DNA of 64,000 bases. Source: STD1-80 sp043802745 (GTDB lineage Bacteria > Patescibacteriota > Minisyncoccia > Minisyncoccales > CG1-02-41-26). The DNA is taken from positions 1 through 64,000 of the forward strand of contig JAZDKU010000015.1 of NCBI GenBank assembly GCA_043802745.1. Reading direction: 5' to 3'. The position numbers were made by a program, and so were the translations under genes. Positions 56,580 to 64,000 of this stretch are shown piece by piece. How positions within the stretch are numbered: position 1 is the stretch's first letter; each line of letters starts with the position of its first letter. The notes below the pieces were generated by a model that had not been told where the DNA came from, did no database searches, and saw nothing but the letters and a program-made list of their open reading frames with translations.

Positions 56580-59500
56580 TTTAGGACCGAGGTGATGATA
56601 GAGATAAACGCTTTAGCAGTTAAAATAACAGCCAAGCCAATTATTGCCCAAGTAAGAATTGTCTTGCCTTTAGTTGAGCGAGCTGGCTCCCCGGCGGCTG
56701 TTAACATATAAAACCCACCAAGCAAAATCATTAACGGCGCAATAACCAAAGCCAGATAAAACAACCACTTTGCTAAAGAATTAATCAAGCACTCAAAGCT
56801 AGTGTGAGTTGTTATTGGGCAAAAAGCAATCTGCCCAATTGGCATACACTGCCCAGAAGCAGGCTCTGTTTTGTTTGAACACTCTAACGAGGCATTACAT
56901 TGATCCTTAGGCGTTGCAGTATCCTTGCATGGACCACAAAACTCCATCTCCTTCGGCGCTGAATCACACTCATCTTTTTTTGCCGGAAGAACATCGCCAT
57001 CAGCGGCTATGGCCACATTTGAGAAGTGGGTGGTTTGGGCAGTGAGGGTTTGGGTTGTTGGGTTCACAACAGTGTCTTTTAAAATTTCGTAGTTATTAGT
57101 AATGGCGCTGAAAAGAACAATGCGCAAGGCCTTTTCCTGCTCATCATTTAAACCCAAACCGCTTTTGCTATATTTTGTAACAACTGTAATTTGCTTGGAA
57201 AAGTTATGAATTTCCTCGCCCTTGAGCGTCTTAATAGAAACATGAAACATAAAAGGGCCTAGCAAATTTGTATTGCTTGATGATTGCACCGAGAAAAACG
57301 GCGCTTTGTTAGCAAAATCAGGATCATTTTTTGGCATTGACTCTATGGCCACAGCCACGTCTTCGGTAAAAGTGTTTGGGCTTATGATTAATTTTATACT
57401 CAAATTTGTTTTACTCATTTCCACTGTACCCCCTTCAGCTGGCTTTATAATCTTCCCGCTAGGAACCGGGGTGATCGGTGTAATTGGGATAACTGGAGTT
57501 GAACAATCTCCGGGCACAAATGTTTTCTTATTGCATTGAGCCATACATGCATTGGCATAAACTACGCCATCACTCCCGCATACTTTGTCACTGCCCGAAC
57601 AAGCAAACTCGCATTGAGCTTTATTAAAACAATTATTGCCAAAAACACCAAGAAATCCTTTGGTAAAAATACAATCCGGACCAAAAGCAAGGCATTCTTT
57701 TTCATCACAAACATTCAAAATTCCGTTTCCGCAATCCAAGCAAGTAGCTGTTGCACATTTGCATTGGCCATCACTCCCGCACACTTGCTTCTGGCCACTC
57801 GCACACATGGGTGTACAATCTGCATCACTAGAACATTTATAAGGTAACACCGACCCCCCTTGGCACTCACATTGCTGTTTATAACATGTTGGATTCTTGC
57901 CCCCAGAGCAAGGAAAACTTGCACATTCTTTGTTTTGTTTGCAAGTAACAACATCTTTGGAGCTACTTAACAAATGAAAATTAGCGGATACATCATAAAC
58001 ATTGCTTCGAGAAGCCAACTTTATTTCAGCATCTTTATAGCCAGACGCCCCCCTAACAACCGCTGTATAGCTATGCTCTGGAGAAAAGGTTAGAGCCGGT
58101 ATAGTACATTTTCCTCGCGGGTCGCTGGTTACACAGCTTGCCACTTGACTGCCTTTGTCAAGAATAGAAACCGAAATTCCTGGCAAGTCCTCGCTAGTAT
58201 AATTATCATCAACATGAACAAGAATTCTTTTTTGTAATGTATTATTTAAGCAAAAACATTCTTTTGGTTTTATGGTTGTGCCATAGATATCTTTTACTTC
58301 GCAAATTGGTGTTTGGTCTGCTTGGCAAGTTATTGTTTTAGTGCATTCTGAATCTTGAGAGCAAGTTAAATTTTTACAAAAACATTTTTTATCAGCGCCA
58401 CAAGCTGGCTCTGTTATTTTTGTTTCATTGTTTGGACAGGTTGTGAGATAACCACAGTCATCTTTTGTGTTGCAGGGTTTGGCGCAAAAAACGCAATAAT
58501 TACCGCCTTGCTTATCGCAAAAAGAATCACTTAAAAATTGATGCGAAACTTTATCAGCTTGGCCACAAACCGTGTCAAGACCGTCTTCTTTGGCGCAAAA
58601 ACCGCCAAAAGTAGAGGACATATTAGGACAATTAATTAAACAAGCGCCATCATAACAACCAGCTGGGCAAGCAGTTACCTTTGGCCAGCCATTACAATCA
58701 TATTGCGCCACAGATGGTCCTTCTAATGAGGGAATATAAGAGAAAGAGGCATTAGTTATACAATGGTCAATTATTGAGTTAAACCCGCCAGTAGCTAGCG
58801 CCGTTATATACCTTACCGCCCCCTTGGTATATTCATCTCCTCCATCAGTTCGCGAGCAATAAGGCGAGGGGCTCCCCTGCACTTTTGTCATTTTAGCCAC
58901 TAATTTAACTGTGACATCACTATTATTTATTTCAAAGTCAGTAAAACATCCTCCAGGCTCATCCCAGCAAAACTGATAATCAATTATATAGGCTCGGTAT
59001 TCTCCGTTTGGCAGTGAAAAAACGCATTTTTGAGGCGGGTTAATGGCAAAGCATTCTTGTTGAGGCAAGGCCTGGCTTTCGCCTTTTTTAACAATACCCA
59101 CACGAACTCCCCAAGAATCATTCAAATCAATAGTTGCCTTAAATGCTGTTTGCGTGTTTTTATAAAGCGCTATTTGCACAGGAGCCATATTTAAAACAGC
59201 ATCAAAATTTACTGTATTGTTTGTAAAAAATCCTTGAGCAGAAACTTGGGTAGAGTAATTTTGCGTAGGAAAAGCTTCTGTATTATAGCCAAGGGGTATT
59301 AATTCATTAGTAAGGCAAGAGCCGTTTTGGTCAGTCACGCAAGAACCAACTTGCTTTTGCTGGCTGTCAAAAACTTTTATATTTGCTTGAGAAACTGCTT
59401 GGCCATTATCAGTTGTAATTTTAAAAGAAATTTTTTGCTCGGTGACAGCTGGAACACAAGAGCAAGTGCGTTTTTGCTTATCGCACTTAGCAAGATAATC

Positions 59501-60838
59501 ACTGCTTGCGCAACCATTAGTAGTGGCGCACTCTTGGTCATTGGCACAACCACCAGGAGAACATTTCCCGCCAACTATGTAAGAGCTAAAAAGACAGTGT
59601 GGGTCTATAGCAAAGCACTCATTTTTATCGCAAAGATTAAAAATTCCATTGCCACAGTCCGGACATTTTTTTATTTGCGCTAGAGCAGGCACCACATTAA
59701 AATATCCGTCGCTTATATCTTTGCCGGCCTGGCCACCAAACTGCGTTGTCTCGGTGATGATAATTCTTAAATTGTCCGTTGGTTTCCAAATGCCGTTTGA
59801 TGTAAAAAAATCGCTTTGTATTTCCCATGGGTAGGACATACTTGTGCCTCCTTGGTCTAGGGCGCCTTTTACTGGCTTATTGCTGTTTGTGGCTATAATT
59901 TTATAGGCCTGGGGAGATGTTTGGTCAACATAATCATAATTCCAAATGGCAATACTAATTAAACTGTCAGGATTTTGAGTTTTCCATTTGATTTGATACA
60001 ACTGACCTGCTTGCCAGCTTTCCCCGCCATTAGGAGATGAAACTGTAAGTCCAGCAGAAGGAACAAATTCCCCTCCCGAGCCTCCTCCTAGATTACCGCT
60101 AGGCAATGGCAGGCCACAAGCACTTTGTTTATAAATTAATGTATCAAAAGGCGGACAATTGCCCGAACAACATTGGCTATGAGAGCTACAAAAAGTACCA
60201 AGCCCTAAGCATGGTTTACAAAAATAATTAACACAAACATTGGGCGAGCAACAATCAGAGCTAAGCACACAAGAATCATTGGCAACCTTGCAACCTGAAA
60301 TTATGGGGTCTGGCTTGCAGATATTATCCTTTGGGTCGCAAATATATGGCGAGCAACAATTATTTTTTATATCACCAGGGACACAGCCCTGACCAATATT
60401 AAAACATACCTTTGAATCTGGACATTGAGGTGGCACAGATGGCCCGCTATCAACACACTTATTGCCACAACAATTTTTTGACGCGCATTGCGCGCTCTCT
60501 GTGCAATAATCCCCCAAAACAAACTCGCCTGGCTTGTTTTTAACGCAACGGTATTCGTTTGGAGTGCCGATGAAAAGGTATTCATAACCACAGCATGTAT
60601 TAAACCCGTGTAAATAAGATTCCCCTGGAATAGTGTCACAACATTTTTTAATAGTATTATCTCCGAAGACTAAACATCTATCTGATGTGTTGCAACAACT
60701 ATTAGAGTCTAAACAAGCTTCTCCTTTTGCTACACAATTAGATTGAGCTTTAACAGTAAATCCGTGGGCTAAATAAAAAGCTGAACCTAAAAAAATTAGT
60801 CCAGCGATAATTAAAAACCATTTTTGTTTTTGCGCCAT
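56576..60838 (-). CDS. Giant Cys-rich multidomain exoprotein with Kazal-like module and pilin-like tail
   Basis: From the ATG at 60838 (MAQKQKWFLIIAGLIFLGSA) the protein has about 1420 residues. In order: signal helix; Cys-rich knot-like repeats (about 30-230); a Kre9/KNH-like beta domain starting VSSPNGGESWQAGQLYQIKW (about 262-385); more Cys-rich parts; two carboxypeptidase-regulatory-like domains (around TDNGQAVSQANIKVF and SEDLPGISVSILDKG); a Kazal-like module VCGSDGVVYANACMAQC (about 1090); a ZU5-like part ending TAQTTHFSNVAI; and a two-helix VirB2/TrbC-like tail (APLMILLGGFYMLTAAG). It is probably a surface adhesin or pilus-tip protein. The longer frame to 60886 runs into a palindrome and is not used. 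Confidence 0.8.
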   Translation of the reverse strand: MAQKQKWFLIIAGLIFLGSAFYLAHGFTVKAQSNCVAKGEACLDSNSCCNTSDRCLVFGDNTIKKCCDTIPGESYLHGFNTCCGYEYLFIGTPNEYRCVKNKPGEFVLGDYCTESAQCASKNCCGNKCVDSGPSVPPQCPDSKVCFNIGQGCVPGDIKNNCCSPYICDPKDNICKPDPIISGCKVANDSCVLSSDCCSPNVCVNYFCKPCLGLGTFCSSHSQCCSGNCPPFDTLIYKQSACGLPLPSGNLGGGSGGEFVPSAGLTVSSPNGGESWQAGQLYQIKWKTQNPDSLISIAIWNYDYVDQTSPQAYKIIATNSNKPVKGALDQGGTSMSYPWEIQSDFFTSNGIWKPTDNLRIIITETTQFGGQAGKDISDGYFNVVPALAQIKKCPDCGNGIFNLCDKNECFAIDPHCLFSSYIVGGKCSPGGCANDQECATTNGCASSDYLAKCDKQKRTCSCVPAVTEQKISFKITTDNGQAVSQANIKVFDSQQKQVGSCVTDQNGSCLTNELIPLGYNTEAFPTQNYSTQVSAQGFFTNNTVNFDAVLNMAPVQIALYKNTQTAFKATIDLNDSWGVRVGIVKKGESQALPQQECFAINPPQKCVFSLPNGEYRAYIIDYQFCWDEPGGCFTDFEINNSDVTVKLVAKMTKVQGSPSPYCSRTDGGDEYTKGAVRYITALATGGFNSIIDHCITNASFSYIPSLEGPSVAQYDCNGWPKVTACPAGCYDGACLINCPNMSSTFGGFCAKEDGLDTVCGQADKVSHQFLSDSFCDKQGGNYCVFCAKPCNTKDDCGYLTTCPNNETKITEPACGADKKCFCKNLTCSQDSECTKTITCQADQTPICEVKDIYGTTIKPKECFCLNNTLQKRILVHVDDNYTSEDLPGISVSILDKGSQVASCVTSDPRGKCTIPALTFSPEHSYTAVVRGASGYKDAEIKLASRSNVYDVSANFHLLSSSKDVVTCKQNKECASFPCSGGKNPTCYKQQCECQGGSVLPYKCSSDADCTPMCASGQKQVCGSDGQCKCATATCLDCGNGILNVCDEKECLAFGPDCIFTKGFLGVFGNNCFNKAQCEFACSGSDKVCGSDGVVYANACMAQCNKKTFVPGDCSTPVIPITPITPVPSGKIIKPAEGGTVEMSKTNLSIKLIISPNTFTEDVAVAIESMPKNDPDFANKAPFFSVQSSSNTNLLGPFMFHVSIKTLKGEEIHNFSKQITVVTKYSKSGLGLNDEQEKALRIVLFSAITNNYEILKDTVVNPTTQTLTAQTTHFSNVAIAADGDVLPAKKDECDSAPKEMEFCGPCKDTATPKDQCNASLECSNKTEPASGQCMPIGQIAFCPITTHTSFECLINSLAKWLFYLALVIAPLMILLGGFYMLTAAGEPARSTKGKTILTWAIIGLAVILTAKAFISIITSVLK

Positions 60839-60862
60839 ATTTTTTAAAAAATTATTCCCACA

Positions 60863-60912
60863 GACCCCACTCCTCCGCTCCGCCAACTGGCGGACGGCGG
60901 AGGGGTGGGGTC
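60863..60912. repeat. Nested GC-rich palindrome between methyltransferase and giant gene
   Basis: GACCCCACTCCTCCGC and GCGGAGGGGTGGGGTC form outer arms with one mismatch. The inner TCCGCCAACTGGCGGA is the same core as the rplT terminator, and the outer CCCCACTCCTC/GAGGGGTGGGG is the same as in the topA and metG elements. It supplies the methyltransferase stop codon. Confidence 0.85.
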
Positions 60913-61441
60913 AAGTGCTGTTTATAAACAAAAGCCCGTAGTGATAACCGCTAGTTTCAATTTTTTTCTCCAAAACAAAATCTTGTTCTTCGGCAATCTC
61001 TTGAACGCGACCCGCAGAAACACGGCTTTCTTGCATGGGTCCAAAAGGCGATTCCATATCCCACTCAATTACTAAAACTTTTCCGCTTTGTTTTAAAACT
61101 CTTTTTGCTTCTTTAAAAACCGCGCTTTTGTCATCAATTTGAAATAAAAGATTTGTCATTAGCACAATATCACAAGAATTATTTTCTATTTGCTTTATGC
61201 CTCTTTCAATATCAGCTAAAACTTTTTTAATATTATTTATGCCTTGCAGGTTCGCCTTGCTCATCAATGCTGACAATGCGTTTTCTTGCACATCAACAGC
61301 ATAGACAACACCGTCTTCTAATTTGCTGGCCAAAGGAATCACCCATCCGCCCGAGCCACAACCAAAATCAGCTGCTATCATATCTTTTTCAAGCGCTAAT
61401 TGATTTAAAATTTCATTTGGATCTAAAAACCCTGTTGGCAT
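60911..61441 (-). CDS. Class I SAM-dependent methyltransferase
   Basis: The 176-residue protein has motif I AADFGCGSGGWVIPLASKL (about 23-41), VYAVDVQENALSALM, CDIVLMTNLLFQIDDKSAVF and VLVIEWDMESPFGP. It is a small UbiE/methyltransferase-11-type enzyme; the substrate is unknown. It follows gyrA by two bases, and its stop lies inside the palindrome that precedes the giant gene. Confidence 0.82.
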   Translation of the reverse strand: MPTGFLDPNEILNQLALEKDMIAADFGCGSGGWVIPLASKLEDGVVYAVDVQENALSALMSKANLQGINNIKKVLADIERGIKQIENNSCDIVLMTNLLFQIDDKSAVFKEAKRVLKQSGKVLVIEWDMESPFGPMQESRVSAGRVQEIAEEQDFVLEKKIETSGYHYGLLFINST

Positions 61442-61443
61442 AA

Positions 61444-63927
61444 TTATTCTTCTTCTTTTTCATCGTTTAGGCAGATGGCCGAGGCAACTTTGTCGCCTGA
61501 TTTTAATTTCATTATTCTCACCCCAGAGGAAGCCCGACCAATAACGGAAATGGTTTTTATCTCGCTCTTAATTACTTGGCCCTTAGTTGAAATAACAATT
61601 AAGTCAGCATCTTCTTCAGATAAAACTTTTGAAAAAACAATGTTTCCATTTTTTTCTGTTATTTTAGCGGCCTTTATGCCCGAGCCACCTCTTTTTTGCA
61701 ATCTATATTCTTCAAGTTTTGTTCTCTTGCCATAACCGTTTTCAGTAATTATTAAAAGATGGTTTTTCCCATCAATTTTTGGCTTTATATCGTCCATAAC
61801 AATAATTTCGTCGTTCTTACCAAGCCTCATGCCATGCACCCCAGAGGAGCCCCTGCCCATTGGCCGAACATCCGCATTTTTAAATCTAATTGATTGACCC
61901 AATTTAGAAATCATTATTATCTCGTCATTTTTATCAATAATCTTAGCGGATTTTAAAGAATCGCCTGGCTGTAATTTAATAGCCAAAAGCCCATTCTTTC
62001 TTACATTTTTAAAAGCAGACAACTCTGTCTTTTTTATTATACCATTTTTTGTAGCCATTACTAAAAACTTTCCCGTGTCCACCTCATCTTGCTTGCTATA
62101 TGGAATAAGGCTTAAAATTTTCTCATTTTGCGATATTTCCAAAAAGTTTAAAAGCCCCCTGCCTTTTGTAGCCCGACCCATTTCTGGAATTTCCCAAACA
62201 AAACACTGGAAAACCTTCCCAGAATCGGAAAAAAATAAAAGCTTGTCTAGGGTATTGCCGGTGGTAAGGTGGTCAACAGTGTCTTCGTCAGACACGTCAA
62301 TGCCAGTAACCCCTTGCCCGCCTCGTTTCTGAATTTTATAAACAGACGGCTTAAACCGTTTTATAAACCCCCCTTGGGTTAAAATAATAATCGCCTCCTC
62401 TTTGGGAATTAAATCCTCGTCGCCAATCTCGCCCAACTTGCCTGCCACAACTTTTGTTCTTCTTGCGTCTTGGTGCTTTTCTAGAACTTCTTTTAACTCT
62501 TTTTTAACAACTTCTTTTAATTTTTTTGGGTTTTCTAAAATAACTAAAAGCTCTTTTATTTTTTCTTCAATAGCTTTTAGCTCTTGCTCAACTTTATCTC
62601 TTTCAAGCTTGGCTAAACTTTGCAAACGCATTTCCAAAATAGCGGTTGCTTGAATGGCTGACAATTTAAATTTTTTTTGTAAATTTATATGAGCTGCATC
62701 TTTACTTTCTGACTGCCTGATTGTTTTTATAACCTCATCAATGTTTTTTAAGGCAATCATCAAACCCTCTAAAATATGGGCTCTTTCCTTGGCTTTAGCT
62801 AAGTCAAACTTTGTGCGCCTAATAACCACTTCTTGCTTGTGCTTTAGGTAAAAAGACAAAACATCAGCCAATGATAAAACTCTTGGCTGAATCCCATCCA
62901 CCAAAGCCAGCATATTTAAATGAAATGTTTTTTGCAGGTCAGTGTATTTATATAAAGCATTCAAAACTTTATTAGGAAAAGCTTCTTTTTTTAAATCAAT
63001 AACAATGCGCATGCCTTCTCGGTCAGACTCGTCTCTGATGTCTTTAACTCCGTCTATTCTTTTATCTTCAACCAACTTAGCAAACTGGATGACCAGAGAA
63101 GATTTTTGCACTTGATAAGGAATCTCGGTGATAACAATTTGTGAAGCGCCTTTTTTATTCTCAATAATTTCCGCCTTGCCTCGCGTTAAAATTGGCCCCT
63201 TACCTTGAGAGTAAGCGGAAATAATTTCTTTTTTACTATAAATAATTCCACCAGTTGGAAAATCAGGGCCTTTAACAAATTGAAATAAATCTTCAGTTGT
63301 GGCCTCTGGATTATCAACTAAATGAATTGTGGCCTCCAAAACTTCTCCGGCATTGTGGGGCGGAATACTCGTGGCCATGCCAACCGCAATTCCAAAAGAA
63401 CCGTTTAATAAAAGTTGAGGCACAGGAGATGGCAAAACAGCTGGCTCTTTTCTGGTGGCATCGTAGTTTGAAACAAAATTAACTGTTTCTTTTTCAATAT
63501 CATTTAGCATTTCCTCTCCCGCCGAAGAAAGCTTACACTCTGTGTATCGCATGGCAGCCGCTCCATCACCATCAATACTGCCCCAATTCCCTTGGCCTTT
63601 AACTAATGTATAGCGCAAAGAAAAATCTTGGGCCATTCTTACTAAAGAATCATACACTGCCACATCCCCATGCGGGTGGTATTTTCCCAAAACTTCTCCC
63701 ACAACCGTGGCCGACTTTCTAAATTTTGCCGTGGACCGTAAACCCATATCGTACATAGCAAACAAAATCCTTCGGTGAACCGGTTTTAAGCCGTCCCGCA
63801 CATCGGGCAAAGCCCGGGAAACAATAACCGACATTGCATAATCCAAATAGCAATTTTTTATTTCTTCGGTAATTTCTCGGTCTTTGATATATCCAATTTC
63901 TTGCAATGGTTGTTCTTTTTCTGGCAT
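61444..63927 (-). CDS. gyrA: DNA gyrase subunit A
   Basis: The 827-residue protein has the N-terminal KNCYLDYAMSVIVSRALPDV, DGLKPVHRRILFAMYDMGL, the catalytic Tyr in AAMRYTECKLSS (about residue 129), and the GyrA-box as QKRGGQGVTGIDVSDED (about 530-546), which marks gyrase rather than topoisomerase IV. The C-terminal beta-pinwheel repeats follow (for example GSGIKAAKITEKNG). It introduces negative supercoils together with GyrB, which is not in the window. It heads a short run with the methyltransferase. Confidence 0.95.
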   Translation of the reverse strand: MPEKEQPLQEIGYIKDREITEEIKNCYLDYAMSVIVSRALPDVRDGLKPVHRRILFAMYDMGLRSTAKFRKSATVVGEVLGKYHPHGDVAVYDSLVRMAQDFSLRYTLVKGQGNWGSIDGDGAAAMRYTECKLSSAGEEMLNDIEKETVNFVSNYDATRKEPAVLPSPVPQLLLNGSFGIAVGMATSIPPHNAGEVLEATIHLVDNPEATTEDLFQFVKGPDFPTGGIIYSKKEIISAYSQGKGPILTRGKAEIIENKKGASQIVITEIPYQVQKSSLVIQFAKLVEDKRIDGVKDIRDESDREGMRIVIDLKKEAFPNKVLNALYKYTDLQKTFHLNMLALVDGIQPRVLSLADVLSFYLKHKQEVVIRRTKFDLAKAKERAHILEGLMIALKNIDEVIKTIRQSESKDAAHINLQKKFKLSAIQATAILEMRLQSLAKLERDKVEQELKAIEEKIKELLVILENPKKLKEVVKKELKEVLEKHQDARRTKVVAGKLGEIGDEDLIPKEEAIIILTQGGFIKRFKPSVYKIQKRGGQGVTGIDVSDEDTVDHLTTGNTLDKLLFFSDSGKVFQCFVWEIPEMGRATKGRGLLNFLEISQNEKILSLIPYSKQDEVDTGKFLVMATKNGIIKKTELSAFKNVRKNGLLAIKLQPGDSLKSAKIIDKNDEIIMISKLGQSIRFKNADVRPMGRGSSGVHGMRLGKNDEIIVMDDIKPKIDGKNHLLIITENGYGKRTKLEEYRLQKRGGSGIKAAKITEKNGNIVFSKVLSEEDADLIVISTKGQVIKSEIKTISVIGRASSGVRIMKLKSGDKVASAICLNDEKEEE

Positions 63928-63935
63928 GAATTAAA

Positions 63936-63967
63936 AGTTTATAGTTTATAGTTAGTAGTTAATAGTA
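63936..63967. repeat. Seven-base-period repeat upstream of gyrA
   Basis: AGTTTAT, AGTTTAT, AGTTAGT and AGTTAAT follow each other before the gyrA start. Confidence 0.8.
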
Positions 63968-64000
63968 GACGAAGCAGTAGAAGTTGAAATTGTCTCGTCT

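Noticed and set aside
57273..57847. Plus-strand frames opposite the giant gene
   Set aside because: They are antisense to Cys-rich coding sequence and have no domain or start signal.

Overview
The window looks like part of a small, AT-rich genome of a Candidate Phyla Radiation (Patescibacteria) bacterium, most likely Parcubacteria-like. This is inferred from gene content and style: short intergenic gaps, ATGA start/stop overlaps, no IS element or prophage, single-copy informational genes, and Cys-rich exoproteins carrying VirB2/TrbC-like pilin tails. TGA is used as a stop (for example PHP gene, infC), so the UGA=Gly code of Gracilibacteria/Absconditabacteria does not apply. No 16S rRNA is present, so the phylum call is inference only.

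Layout. 1-11.8 kb (minus): a partial MFS exporter, PHP phosphoesterase, a membrane protein with a cytochrome b5 domain, DedA protein, glycosyltransferase, eukaryotic-type (GSII) glutamine synthetase, P-type ATPase, then an accessory run of three Nudix hydrolases, a methyltransferase, two HAD proteins and an SMR-like transporter, ending at tRNA-Ser(GGA). 11.9-21.6 kb (minus): HtpX, a DUF2207 membrane protein, LemA, a zf-TFIIB protein, GroEL, GroES, UvrA and a YacP-like NYN protein. 21.7-26.6 kb (plus): dprA, topA and a RelA/SpoT homologue, then tRNA-Leu(CAA). 26.7-37.6 kb (mostly minus): a sugar nucleotidyltransferase, leuS-tatD-metG, rsmI, a PerM-like permease, M16 peptidase, prmC and a TrmB-type regulator, interrupted by a small plus-strand secreted-protein gene. 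37.8-39.3 kb: an orphan plus-strand gene facing a strong minus-strand promoter and a structured, apparently non-coding region. 39.3-50.6 kb (minus): a long informational operon (argS, a phosphatase, CYTH, ileS, recO, glyS, rlmE and unknowns). 50.7-53 kb (plus): the trans-translation locus smpB-(GIY-YIG)-ssrA followed by infC-rpmI-rplT. 53.2-60.8 kb (minus): a cell-surface cluster with a roughly 1420-residue Cys-rich protein with a pilin-like tail, a small pilin-like protein, a 50-residue membrane peptide, CapA, and two membrane-anchored proteins. 60.9-63.9 kb (minus): a methyltransferase and gyrA.

The most unusual property is in the DNA itself. Two families of short repeats lie between genes and also in frame inside essential genes. 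One is a family of seven-nucleotide-period tandem repeats, found at about 16 loci, including ileS, leuS, argS, metG, tatD, uvrA, recO and rsmI. In coding copies, the repeat that would place TAA in frame carries a substitution that removes the stop. The other is a family of GC-rich palindromes in topA (two, plus a separate 22-nt tandem repeat), metG, ileS and tatD; the topA and metG copies encode the same 13-residue peptide in the same frame. They are reminiscent of Rickettsia palindromic elements. A MITE-like inverted-repeat unit sits exactly at the 3' end of ssrA. The candidate new RNA at 39.02-39.30 kb (consensus promoter, two terminators, a closed multi-branched fold) and the pilin-tailed giant exoprotein locus are the best candidates for undescribed biology.
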